A stretch of 64,000 nt of DNA from Cyanidium caldarium (lineage: Eukaryota > Rhodophyta > Bangiophyceae > Cyanidiales > Cyanidiaceae), in contig JANCYW010000002.1 of assembly GCA_026184775.1 (NCBI GenBank), forward strand, positions 534,092 through 598,091. The letters are read 5' to 3'. A model generated the notes under the pieces. The model ran no database searches, was not told where the DNA came from, and saw only the letters and a program-made list of their open reading frames with translations. Shown in pieces: positions 9,562 through 18,427 of this stretch. Position numbers and translations under genes: made by a program. Position 1 is the stretch's first letter. Every line of letters starts with the position of its first letter.

Positions 9562-11091
9562 ATGCAGCGCCTGTTCTCATCTGCTCGTCTTGGCTTCCCT
9601 TTCGCCGTCGCTCCGCTTTTTCGGCGAGCGCTGGTCACCACCGCCACCGCCAGCAGCAGCTCGCAGGCGCAGCCGCTGTATCCGCCCGCCGATGCCAAGA
9701 CGGAGACGCGCGCGCCTTCGGAGCGCCCGCCTACCTTCCCGGTCAGTTTCGGCACGCCGCGCATGATGGTGCTGGGGCTGGGCGGTGCCGGCGGCAACGC
9801 CGTCAACAACATGGTGCGAGCAGCGCGTCCGAAGGGCGGCAGCAGCAGCACCAACAACAATAGCAGCGCGGCCGCGCAGGCCCACGGCGCCGCGCGGTAT
9901 GACGGCGTGCGTTTCATGGCTGCCAACACCGACGCCCAGGCACTATCGCGCTCGCTGGCCGAGCGCACCATCCGACTGGGCGAGGCGGTGACGCAGGGGT
10001 TGGGCGCGGGGGCGCGCCCCGATGTGGGGCGCGAGGCGGCATTGCGTTCGCTCGACTTGGTGATGGAGGAGGTGAGCCAAGCGCACGTGCTATTCCTGGC
10101 GGCCGGCATGGGAGGCGGCACGGGCACGGGCGCAGCACCAGTCATCGCCGAGGCGGCACGCAGTGCCGGCGTGCTCACCATCGGCGTAGTCAGCACGCCG
10201 TTCGCCTTCGAGGGGCTGCACCGCATGCGCATCGCACAGTACGGGCTGGAGCTGTTGGAGCCGCAGGTGGACACGCTGGTGGTCCTTCCCAATCAGAATC
10301 TGTTTCGCGTCGCCAACGAGCGCACCTCGTTTCAAGACGCGTTCCGCATGGCCGACGAGGTACTCTGCATGACGGTGCGCTCGGTGACCGATTTGATCGG
10401 CACGCCGGGCCTGATCAACCTGGACTTTGCCGACTTGGCCTCGGTGGTGCGCGATGCCGGGCGGGCGCTCTTCGGTATGGGCGAGGCCGGCAGGCATTTG
10501 GGGAGGGGCGCCTCGATGGACCGGGCGTTCCATGGCGATGGGCGGAGCGGTACTACCGAGGCCGACGACCGCAGCATCCGCGCCGTAGACGCCGCGCTGC
10601 GCAATCCGCTGCTGGACGACTTTGACATTTCGCGGGCGCGCGGCACCCTGATCAGCATTGCCGGCGGGCGCGACATGCTGCTCAACGAGGTGGACGCCAT
10701 CGCCTCGCACATTCAGGACCGCGTCGGCGAGCACACCAACATCATCTTCGGCTCGTCGTACGATGAGGCGCTCACCGGCTCGTTGCGGGTGTCGCTGATC
10801 GTCACCGGCGTGCGGGAGACGGGTGCGGCGGCAGCCTATGCCCGCAAGCAGCAACGGCAACAACAGCAGCGATCGTCGGCGTTACCGCTGACCCGATGGA
10901 TGCGCCTCGGAGAGCGGAGTGCGGATGACGGCGCGGTGTGGAGTGACGCGCGCGCGCCCGGCCCGCCCACCGCGTTGCCGTCGGCGCCCGGTCCGGAAGC
11001 TACCAAACGCTTGCGGCAGGCGCGTTTTGCGCAGTACGCCGGAGCGATGGCCAGCGCGTCGGCGGCCGCCAACGTCCGTGCGGATGGGAAT

Positions 11092-11123
<32 letters not shown>

Positions 11124-11313
11124 CAACAACAACAACCATCACACCTTTCGGCCGGGGCGCTTCGACTTTGCCTCGCACGCGCACACCGCACCGCACACGC
11201 TTTACTCGGGCGGTCTGGACGAGCCGGCCTACCGTCGGAAGCAGGAGCATCGGCACTCGCCCGCGGCCACCATGGCCGATCGGGTCACCGGCCTGTTCCG
11301 CAAACATTGGTAA
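9562..11313 (+). CDS. ftsZ: mitochondrial-type FtsZ division GTPase
   Basis: A 583-residue tubulin-like GTPase forming the division ring. It has GLGGAGGNAVNNM (from about residue 71), the T4 loop GMGGGTGTGAAPV (from about 181), the NLFR and FADEVL-type segments (NQNLFRVANERTSFQDAFRMADEVL), and LINLDFADL followed by FGMGEAG, which resembles alpha-proteobacterial and mitochondrial FtsZ rather than the cyanobacterial/plastid type. The N-terminus MQRLFSSARLGFPF... is Arg/Ser-rich without acids, fitting a mitochondrial presequence. After the core (about 420) comes a long low-complexity tail with Gln and Asn runs (poly-Asn near 515) and a basic end (DRVTGLFRKHW). ATG 9562 is chosen because it begins the presequence; the frame is open 96 codons further upstream. 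Confidence 0.93.
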
Positions 11314-11397
11314 GCAGCGCGTGCAAACGTGCAGGCCTCACGGACACAGCTACGATGCCGGGATCGTCGCGCGTCCTCCCTCTCTCTTTCACCTCCC

Positions 11398-12408
11398 TTA
11401 GGCGCGGGCGTCCTGTGCGCGGCTGCGCGCTGCCCATTCGTCGGTGACCCCGTGATCCACCCGGTCGTCGGGATACACGAAACCGGGGTTGGCCGCCCGC
11501 CACATATAATGCGAGATGTACGACAGGTACTCGCCGTCGCCGCCCAGCTCCCTCCGCAGCCGCCGCCGCATGTCCTCGTCGGTGGGCAGCGTGTTCGCCT
11601 TGACCCGTTTCTGCACGGCGGCCTTGGACAGACCCATAAAAACCTCCGCGAACGCCTTGCGAATGGCCAGATCGCCTATGGGAAACACGTTGCTGCGCCG
11701 CATGCCAAACATCATCACCATGTGGGCGGTCCACACGCCCACCCCGCGCAGCTGCACCAGCGTGTGGATGATCTCCTCGTCGGTGGCGCTGCCGTCGTTC
11801 AACTTGACGAAGCGATCGGGCTCGGCGACAAACGCCCGCGCCGCCTCCAGAATGGTGTCCGACTTGCGGTTGGACAGGCCCGACTCGCGGAACAGCTGCG
11901 GCCCGGGCATGCCCGCGATGGCCACCGGATCCAGCACCAGCGGCGGTTCGAGGCAACGCACCGATCCGGGAACCTGCGCATCCAGCATACGCAGCAACCG
12001 CAACCATACCACGGTGGCCGCCTGACCGCTCAGCTGTTGCCAGATGATGGAGCGCACCAGGGTGGTGAACACGTCGCGCTTCTCGAACCGCGCCGGCGGG
12101 TGCAACTCCAGAAGCGGTCGCATCCGCGGCAACTTTTCGTAGATGTAGCGGATGGCGGCACCATCCACCGGGTCGGTGACGTGCGCCAGCAGCTCCACCA
12201 CGCCCGGCGTAAGCGGCACCGGTCGGCGAGCACGGGAGAGCGTCGGTCGCCTCCCCGGTCGCCTCCCCGCGACATACCCCCCGTCGGACGACGTGGCGGT
12301 CGCCTCTGGCTTGGTGGTGGCGGTTGTGGTCGTTTTCCGCTTGTATATGGTACGGAAATGTCGGCGGATACTTTGTAAACGTGCTGGCGCCATAGCGAAC
12401 GAGAACAT
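11398..12408 (-). CDS. DNA-3-methyladenine glycosylase, HhH-GPD family
   Basis: A 336-residue base-excision repair glycosylase of the AlkA/Mag1 type, removing alkylated bases. The HhH-GPD core shows TTLVRSIIWQQLSGQAA, the helix-hairpin-helix LRGVGVWTAHMVMMF (about 218-232) and the catalytic aspartate in FPIGDLAIRKAF (near 246). Later residues (LSYISHYMWRA) fit the terminal helix of the family. The first ~65 residues are basic and Thr-rich and may be a nuclear or organelle targeting region. ATG 12408 (MFSFAMAPARLQS) is used; ATG 12393 is equally possible. Divergent with the Tat gene (148 bases between starts). Confidence 0.9.
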   Translation of the reverse strand: MFSFAMAPARLQSIRRHFRTIYKRKTTTTATTKPEATATSSDGGYVAGRRPGRRPTLSRARRPVPLTPGVVELLAHVTDPVDGAAIRYIYEKLPRMRPLLELHPPARFEKRDVFTTLVRSIIWQQLSGQAATVVWLRLLRMLDAQVPGSVRCLEPPLVLDPVAIAGMPGPQLFRESGLSNRKSDTILEAARAFVAEPDRFVKLNDGSATDEEIIHTLVQLRGVGVWTAHMVMMFGMRRSNVFPIGDLAIRKAFAEVFMGLSKAAVQKRVKANTLPTDEDMRRRLRRELGGDGEYLSYISHYMWRAANPGFVYPDDRVDHGVTDEWAARSRAQDARA

Positions 12409-12556
12409 GCGCGCATCGACCTCTCCTCGTGCTGAAACACCCGGCGCGAGCGCCTCCGCCCGCCCGCCGCAGCGCGTCGCGGCGGCCGCGTGGGTGGGTG
12501 GGAACGTGCGCAGTCGCGTGTGCGCTCGGCACAACCCGCAGCACTTGTCAGCGGTC

Positions 12557-13081
12557 ATGTTTGTGCACACTGCCGTGAAAGCGAGTGGGGGTAGGTCGCT
12601 TGGGGTTAGGCGTTGTCAGTGCGGGCTGGCGGCTGTGGTTCCCAAGGCGACCTGGCGCGCCGGCTGGGTGACAGGTCATGGCGGCCGGGGCGCATTCGTG
12701 GCCCGCGGCGAGTCGACGACCGTGGTGACGCGGCGACCGGCAGCGGCCAAGCGTCCGGCGGCTGGGCAGTTGCGCATGGGCGTGTTTGGGCTGGGCTGGG
12801 CGGAGTTGGCGGTTGTCGGATTTGTCATGTTGCTCATCTGGGGTCCGTCCAGGGTGTCGTCGCTCGGTCGAGAGCTGGGCTCCATGGCGGGCGGGCTGAA
12901 GAAGGCCACCAGCGAGTTCAAGGATGCCATGGACAAGAGCCTCGCGGATGCGGAGGAGGACACGAAGCGGCGCACCGGGCAGAAGGTGAAGGAGCTGAAG
13001 GAGGCGCCCGGCGACTTTCGGGAATCGTTCGACGACGCCATGAAGCGCGCGGAGAAGACCAGAAGCAACGGCGGCGGCTGA
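12557..13081 (+). CDS. TatA/TatB (Tha4/Hcf106)-type thylakoid translocase subunit
   Basis: A 174-residue protein. Residues 1-73 are basic and Ala/Gly/Arg-rich, as in a plastid transit peptide; at residue 74 comes MGVFGLGWAELAVVGFVMLLIWGPSRVSSLGRELG, which is the TatA/B start: short membrane helix (about 79-93), a WGP in place of the usual FGP hinge, then an amphipathic helix, followed by a highly charged Lys/Glu/Asp-rich helix to the C-terminus. Such subunits drive twin-arginine export of folded proteins into the thylakoid. Whether it acts as TatA or TatB cannot be decided; the long charged tail leans toward TatB/Hcf106. ATG 12557 is chosen to include the transit peptide. Confidence 0.88.
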   Translation: MFVHTAVKASGGRSLGVRRCQCGLAAVVPKATWRAGWVTGHGGRGAFVARGESTTVVTRRPAAAKRPAAGQLRMGVFGLGWAELAVVGFVMLLIWGPSRVSSLGRELGSMAGGLKKATSEFKDAMDKSLADAEEDTKRRTGQKVKELKEAPGDFRESFDDAMKRAEKTRSNGGG

Positions 13082-13635
13082 GGAGAACCGGTGTGAAACG
13101 TGATGGAGCGGTGCGGAATGGGGAGGGAGGGGAGGGCGCGCGATAACGGCGTGCCGGAGGGGCGCGGTGCGCTCTCCGGGACGGTGTGCAGCGGTGAGGC
13201 GAGAGCGTTCCGTGCGAGCCGGTTTGTCGGTGTGATATGCGTGTCCGAAAGGGTTCTCCGTAAAGAAGGCGCTTGAGCGTCGGCACTCCGAGGCGCGGGT
13301 CTGGGACGTGGCAGGGCCGGAGGTCATCGATTGTCTACGGAAGACGAGGGTTGCGCGTGAACAACAGGGGCGACGCCAGGTGCACTAGGAGCATAGACTC
13401 GATCGTGCACCCGATTTGCCGTCCAGTGCCCTCGCGGCCTCCCGTAACGCATTTGCGCCGGCCCCTCTGCCGTGAACGAGTGCGTGCATGCGCGGGCGTT
13501 CGGCGTCGGCACGCGTCCTTCGGTTCTCGCTGCGACCGGGCGCACCGACCAGACGCACCGGCAAGCGGTGTTCCACTTTCCTCTTCAAGGTACCCGCCGA
13601 GTGCAACGCTTCCCCCACGCCAACTCCGCAGCACC
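13082..13635. other. intergenic, nothing recognised
   Basis: 554 bases between the Tat gene stop and the MiaB-fusion start, both plus strand. The MiaB frame stays open upstream of 13636 but is Arg/Pro-rich, lacks homology and lacks an upstream ATG. Presumed 3' UTR and promoter. Confidence 0.5.
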
Positions 13636-15576
13636 ATGTTCGTGGTGGCACCTGCCGGGGCGGGCAGGCGGTTGCACGGAGCGTCGTGGGGGGGCGGCGG
13701 GACCGCGCGCCCCATCCTCCAACCGCGCCAGACCGCCTCTGCTCGTCGCGGTCGCCGCACCCTCTGCGCGCAGGTGGCGGACTCCCCGGCGACCGCCACC
13801 AGTACCCGGTCCGCGCTGAATCCCAATCCCAACGTGGCTTTCCCCGTCGGAGAGCACGTCGTGGCGCGGGTGCGCGTGCGCCACGTGCTGGTGGCCACCA
13901 AGGCCATGGCCGACCTGGTGCTGCAACAGCTGCGCGAGGGCGCCGCCATGGCCGACCTGGCCAGCACGCTGTCGCTGGACGAGGCGTCTCGCGCCGCGGG
14001 CGGTGATCTGGGTTGGCGCGACCGCGGTCAACTCGACCCCGAGCTGGAACTGCAGTGCTTCAACGCGGCGCCCAACGTGGCCTTCCAGACGCAGACCTAT
14101 CGCGGGTATCACGTGGTGCGCGTGGAGGACGCCGAGTACAAGCTGGTGCCGACTGTGCGCAAGGAGCGCTCAGGGCGGCAGCAGCTACGCGCCTCCACCG
14201 CGCGCCGCCGCCGCCACCGCCGCCACGTTGACTCCGACGGGCGTCGGTACAACATTCAGACGCTCGGTTGCCAGATGAACTTGGCCGACTCGGAGCGCAT
14301 GGCTGGCGAGTTGGAGCGCTGCGGCTACGTACACACGGCCGACCCGCACGACGCCGACCTGGTGCTGCTGAACACGTGCTCCATCCGCGACCACGCCGAG
14401 CAGAAGGTGTACAGCTTTCTGGGGCCATTCGCCAATCGCAAGGCCAGCACCCGCCCCGACCTGAAGCTGGTGGTGGCCGGCTGTGTGGCCCAGCAGGAGG
14501 GCGCAACGCTGTTGCGGCGCTTTCCGGCGCTCGACCTGGTGTTGGGCCCGCAGTACGCCAACCGGCTGGCGGACCTGCTGGAGGATGTGGAGAACGGCAA
14601 CCAGGTGGTGGCCACCGAGCCCATCCACATCATGGAGGATGTGTCGCGGCCACGGCGGGAGTCGCAAATCTGTGCCTGGGTGAACATCTCCTACGGCTGC
14701 AACGAGCGCTGCACCTACTGTGTGGTGCCGTACACCCGCGGCCTGGAGCAGTCGCGCAGCGTGGAGGCGATCTGCCGCGAGGTGGCGCAGCTCAAAGCGC
14801 ACGGGTACCGCGACGTGACCCTGCTCGGCCAGAACATCGACGCGTACGGGCGGGACATGCGACCGCGGGTCACTTTCGCGCAGCTGCTGTACCAGGTGGC
14901 CGGCACCGGCATCGACCGCATCCGCGCCATCACTGCGCATCCGCGCTACTGGTCGCCGCGGGTGATCCAGGCCACCGCCGAACTGCCAAACGTGATGCCG
15001 TACTTTCACATCCCTTTCCAGGCGGGCGACGACGACGTGCTGCAGGCGATGAAGCGCGGATACACCGCCGACCGCTATCGGCGCATCGTGGACATGATCC
15101 GGGAGCGCCTGCCGGATGCGGCCGTCACGGCGGACGCCATCGTGGGATTTCCGGGCGAGACCGAGGCGCAGTTCCAGCGCACGCTGCAGTTGATGCGCGA
15201 CCTGCAATTGGACAATGTGAACACGGCGGCGTACTCGCCGCGACCGCACACGCCGGCGGCCACGTGGGCGGAGCAGGTGCCCGACGAGGTGAAGGTGGAC
15301 CGGCTGCAGCGCATCAACGAGGTGAATATGGAGTGCGTGGCCGCGCGCAGCCGTCGGTATCTGGGGCGCGTGGAGGAGGTGCTGGTGGAGGATGTGAACC
15401 CGCGCGCCCCGGAGCTGGGCGTTTGCGGCCGCACCCGCACCAACAAGAAAGTGTTCTTCGATGCGCCCGGCGGTGTCGAGCGCTGGCGCGGTCGCATGGC
15501 CAACGTGCGCATCACCGACACGCGCGCTTTCAGTCTGACCGGAGTGTTGGTGGACGGCTATCCGCAGGGCTACTGA
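13636..15576 (+). CDS. miaB: parvulin-MiaB fusion: PPIase domain plus tRNA ms2i6A methylthiotransferase
   Basis: A 646-residue two-domain protein. After a basic transit-like N-terminus (1-60), residues about 78-166 form a parvulin (PpiC) rotamase: [21 protein letters not shown], then [20 protein letters not shown], ending [12 protein letters not shown] short basic linker leads to a full MiaB: GCQMN (Cys212), NTCSIRD (Cys248), AGCVAQQ (Cys283) for the auxiliary cluster, the radical-SAM CNERCTYC (Cys355, 359, 362), [20 protein letters not shown], and a C-terminal TRAM region (about 575-640). MiaB methylthiolates i6A37 of tRNAs. Plastid or mitochondrial location is inferred. All cluster cysteines are kept, so the enzyme should be active. 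Reading is continuous through the junction, so the fusion is not an artefact of frame joining. Confidence 0.95.
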   Translation: MFVVAPAGAGRRLHGASWGGGGTARPILQPRQTASARRGRRTLCAQVADSPATATSTRSALNPNPNVAFPVGEHVVARVRVRHVLVATKAMADLVLQQLREGAAMADLASTLSLDEASRAAGGDLGWRDRGQLDPELELQCFNAAPNVAFQTQTYRGYHVVRVEDAEYKLVPTVRKERSGRQQLRASTARRRRHRRHVDSDGRRYNIQTLGCQMNLADSERMAGELERCGYVHTADPHDADLVLLNTCSIRDHAEQKVYSFLGPFANRKASTRPDLKLVVAGCVAQQEGATLLRRFPALDLVLGPQYANRLADLLEDVENGNQVVATEPIHIMEDVSRPRRESQICAWVNISYGCNERCTYCVVPYTRGLEQSRSVEAICREVAQLKAHGYRDVTLLGQNIDAYGRDMRPRVTFAQLLYQVAGTGIDRIRAITAHPRYWSPRVIQATAELPNVMPYFHIPFQAGDDDVLQAMKRGYTADRYRRIVDMIRERLPDAAVTADAIVGFPGETEAQFQRTLQLMRDLQLDNVNTAAYSPRPHTPAATWAEQVPDEVKVDRLQRINEVNMECVAARSRRYLGRVEEVLVEDVNPRAPELGVCGRTRTNKKVFFDAPGGVERWRGRMANVRITDTRAFSLTGVLVDGYPQGY

Positions 15577-15863
15577 GTGTGGGATAGGACGGCACGTAAA
15601 GGGAATGACGGTTGGCGTCGGGCCGTTGCCCGTTCGTCCGGACGAAGAACCGGAGTGGTGTGGCCGCTCCGGTGCGGGCGCGTCTGTCGTCGTCGTCTCT
15701 CGGGTCGTTGCCCGTTCGTGACCGTCTGGGCAGCGACCAGCGGCTCCGGGCACGTCCAATCTGCACTGGACCGATCAGAGGACAGTTCGTGGTGCTTCAT
15801 GTGTTGAAAGTTGCTCTTTGGAGGCCTGACTGGGCGGCCGTGTCTCGACACGCGCTTCTCACG

Positions 15864-18062
15864 ATGCGGCTGGCGCGGGTGGCCACGTGCAACTTGAACC
15901 AGTGGGCGATGGATTTCACCGGCAACCTGGAGCGGATACGGGCGTCGATTCAAGAGGCGCGACGGTGCGGGGCGGCGTACCGTCTAGGTCCGGAACTGGA
16001 AGTGTGCGGGTACGGCTGCGAGGACCACTTCCTGGAGCAGGACACGTTCGAGCACTCGTGGGAGGTTATCGCCGAGCTGCTGGCCGGCGGCGACACCGAC
16101 GACTTGTTGGTGGACGTGGGCGCGCCGGTGCTGCACCGCCACGTGGCCTACAACTGCCGCGTCTACCTGCTCAACGGGGAGGTGTTGCTGATTCGGCCGA
16201 AACAGGTGCTGGCCGACGACGGCAACTACCGCGAGTCGCGCTGGTTCTGCGCGTGGCCGGTGGACGTGCGTCGCGAGCTGGAGACGTATCGTCTGCCGGA
16301 GTGTGTGCGGCGGGTGGCGCGCGGCCATCAGCACAGCTGTCCCATCGGGGATGCGATGCTGGAGGTGGCCGGCGTGACGGTGGCCAGCGAGACCTGCGAG
16401 GAGCTGTTCACGCTGGACGCGCCGCACATTCGCTACGCGCTCAACGGGTGCGACGTGGTGGGCAACGGCAGCGGCTCGCATCACAATCTGCGCAAACTGG
16501 ATCAGCGGGTGGATCTGTTGCGCAGCGCTACCGCCAAGGGCGGCGGTGCCTACCTGTACGCCAACCAGATCGGCTGTGATGGCGGTCGCCTCTATTACGA
16601 CGGCAGCGCGCTGATCTGTGTGAACGGCCAGGTGGTGGCGCAAGCGCCGCAGTTTGATCTGGGCGGTGAGGTGGCGGTGATCACCGCGGATGTGGATTTG
16701 GACCAAGTGCTGGCGTATCGAGTGTCCATCGCCTCGCGCGGAGTGCAGGCGTCGCGAGCACCATCGGTGCCGCGTATTGCGCTGCCGTCGGCGAGCGATT
16801 TTCGCCTGACGTTGTCGCCGCAGCGTGCCCGACACGTCTCGCCGTCGCCACCGATCGCAGTGCGGTTGCACGCGCCCGAGGAGGAGATTGCACTGGGGCC
16901 GGCCTGCTGGCTGTGGGATTATCTGCGGCGCAGCGGTCTGGGCGGCTTCTTGTTGCCGCTCAGCGGCGGCGCCGACAGTTCGGCGACGGCCGCACTGGTC
17001 GGATCGATGTGCCAGCTGGTGGCGCGGGCGGCGCGCGCCGGCAACACGCACGTCATCCGGGAGGCGCGGCGGGTGGTGGGCGAGCCGGTCGATCCGCCCG
17101 ACGGCAGCACCGGGTATGTGCCGGTGGATGCACGCGAGTTGGCTGGGCGTCTCTTGCACACCGCGTACATGGGCAGCGCGAATTCCAGCGCGGCCACCCG
17201 CGAGCGCGCCGCCCGGCTGGCGAAGGAGATCGGCGCCTACCACCTGGACATGAACATCGACGGTGTGGTAGCGGCGCTGACGGCTCTGTTCGTGACGGTG
17301 ACCGGCAAGACGCCGCGTTTTCGCGCGCACGGCGGCTCGGCGGCGGAGAACGTGGCCCTGCAGAACATCCAGGCGCGCTTGCGCATGGTCGTCGCGTTTC
17401 TGTTCGCGCAGCTGCTGCCGTGGGTGCGCGGGCGCCCCAGCGCCGCCCTGCTGGTGCTGGGCTCCGCCAACGTGGACGAGGCGCTGCGCGGGTACCTCAC
17501 CAAGTACGACGCCAGCTCGGCCGATATCAACCCCATCGGCGGCATCTCCAAGCGCGACTTGAAGCGGTTTCTGCGGTGGGCCGCGCACCACCTCGGCTAC
17601 GCATCGCTGGCGGAGGTGGTGCAGGCAGCACCGACCGCCGAGCTGGAGCCCATCACCGCCGACTACACCCAGACCGACGAGACCGACATGGGCATGACCT
17701 ACGACGAGCTGACACTGTACGGACGGCTACGCAAAATTGCCCGCTGCGGCCCGCTGTCCATGTTCCATAGGCTGGTGCGATTGTGGAGTGACCGCCTGTC
17801 GCCCACCCAGGTGGCCGCCAAAGTGCAGTTCTTCTTCCGCATGTACGCGGTGAACCGGCACAAGCTGACGGTGCTGACGCCGAGCGTGCACTGCGAGAAC
17901 TACAGCCCGGAGGATAACCGCTTCGACTTGCGGCAGTTTCTGTACCGCGTCAGCTGGCCGTGGCAGTTTCAGCGTATGCATGCGGCGGCCGAGGCGATGG
18001 AGGCACGGGCGGATGCGGTGGTGGTGCCGGAGGGAGACCGGGACCTCGATAGCGCCCAATGA
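15864..18062 (+). CDS. QNS1: glutamine-dependent NAD+ synthetase
   Basis: A 732-residue enzyme converting nicotinate adenine dinucleotide to NAD+ with ammonia from glutamine. The N-terminal nitrilase-type glutaminase carries its triad: Glu in GPELEVCGYGCEDHF (near 45), Lys in RPKQVLADDGNYRE (near 112), and Cys in VASETCEELF (near 177). The C-terminal synthetase carries the PP-loop LPLSGGADSSA (near 364-374), LGSANVDEALRGYLTKYD and SADINPIGGISKRDLKRFL. Length and order match eukaryotic QNS1. ATG 15864 starts directly at the conserved MRLARVATCNLNQW. It acts downstream of the NMN adenylyltransferase found at 57086-57814. Confidence 0.96.
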   Translation: MRLARVATCNLNQWAMDFTGNLERIRASIQEARRCGAAYRLGPELEVCGYGCEDHFLEQDTFEHSWEVIAELLAGGDTDDLLVDVGAPVLHRHVAYNCRVYLLNGEVLLIRPKQVLADDGNYRESRWFCAWPVDVRRELETYRLPECVRRVARGHQHSCPIGDAMLEVAGVTVASETCEELFTLDAPHIRYALNGCDVVGNGSGSHHNLRKLDQRVDLLRSATAKGGGAYLYANQIGCDGGRLYYDGSALICVNGQVVAQAPQFDLGGEVAVITADVDLDQVLAYRVSIASRGVQASRAPSVPRIALPSASDFRLTLSPQRARHVSPSPPIAVRLHAPEEEIALGPACWLWDYLRRSGLGGFLLPLSGGADSSATAALVGSMCQLVARAARAGNTHVIREARRVVGEPVDPPDGSTGYVPVDARELAGRLLHTAYMGSANSSAATRERAARLAKEIGAYHLDMNIDGVVAALTALFVTVTGKTPRFRAHGGSAAENVALQNIQARLRMVVAFLFAQLLPWVRGRPSAALLVLGSANVDEALRGYLTKYDASSADINPIGGISKRDLKRFLRWAAHHLGYASLAEVVQAAPTAELEPITADYTQTDETDMGMTYDELTLYGRLRKIARCGPLSMFHRLVRLWSDRLSPTQVAAKVQFFFRMYAVNRHKLTVLTPSVHCENYSPEDNRFDLRQFLYRVSWPWQFQRMHAAAEAMEARADAVVVPEGDRDLDSAQ

Positions 18063-18427
18063 GAGGGAGCGGGCGAGCGAGATGGTGAGTGTAATACCCT
18101 CCGGTTATGTGTCTGGCATACGATGACCATGGCCGTGGGGTGGTATACGGTGGTGATCGAATGCCGACGTCTGTCCTATACGCGTCGCTCGTCCTGTCGC
18201 ATCGGCTGACGAGATCGTTGCTGCCGCTGCTGCTGCCGCTGCTGCCGCTGCTGCTGCGACGTGGCCGCGAGGAGAGAGAAACGCGCGGATGGCGCTCGTG
18301 CGCGAGGCGGAGGACACAAGCCGCCTGAGAGCCGCAGTGTGTGGTGATGAGACCGGTGAACTGAGGGAAGGCACAGCGTACGGAGAGGGCCATCAAAGTG
18401 CTGCACGGAAAGGGAACGTGGCTACCG
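18063..18427. other. intergenic with CTG-rich tract
   Basis: 365 bases before the SNM1 gene. It contains a CTG/CCG trinucleotide-rich run near 18219-18256. No gene is seen. Confidence 0.5.

Noticed and set aside
8658-10292. A 544-codon minus-strand frame across the TraB and FtsZ starts
   Set aside because: Overlaps the coding parts of two certain genes and encodes Ser/Arg/Ala-rich sequence without a domain.
14185-15759. A 524-codon open frame opposite the parvulin-MiaB gene
   Set aside because: Antisense to a certain gene with no recognisable motif; His/Val/Arg-rich composition typical of a shadow.
15984-17591. A 535-codon open frame antisense to NAD synthetase
   Set aside because: Shadow of a certain gene; no motif.
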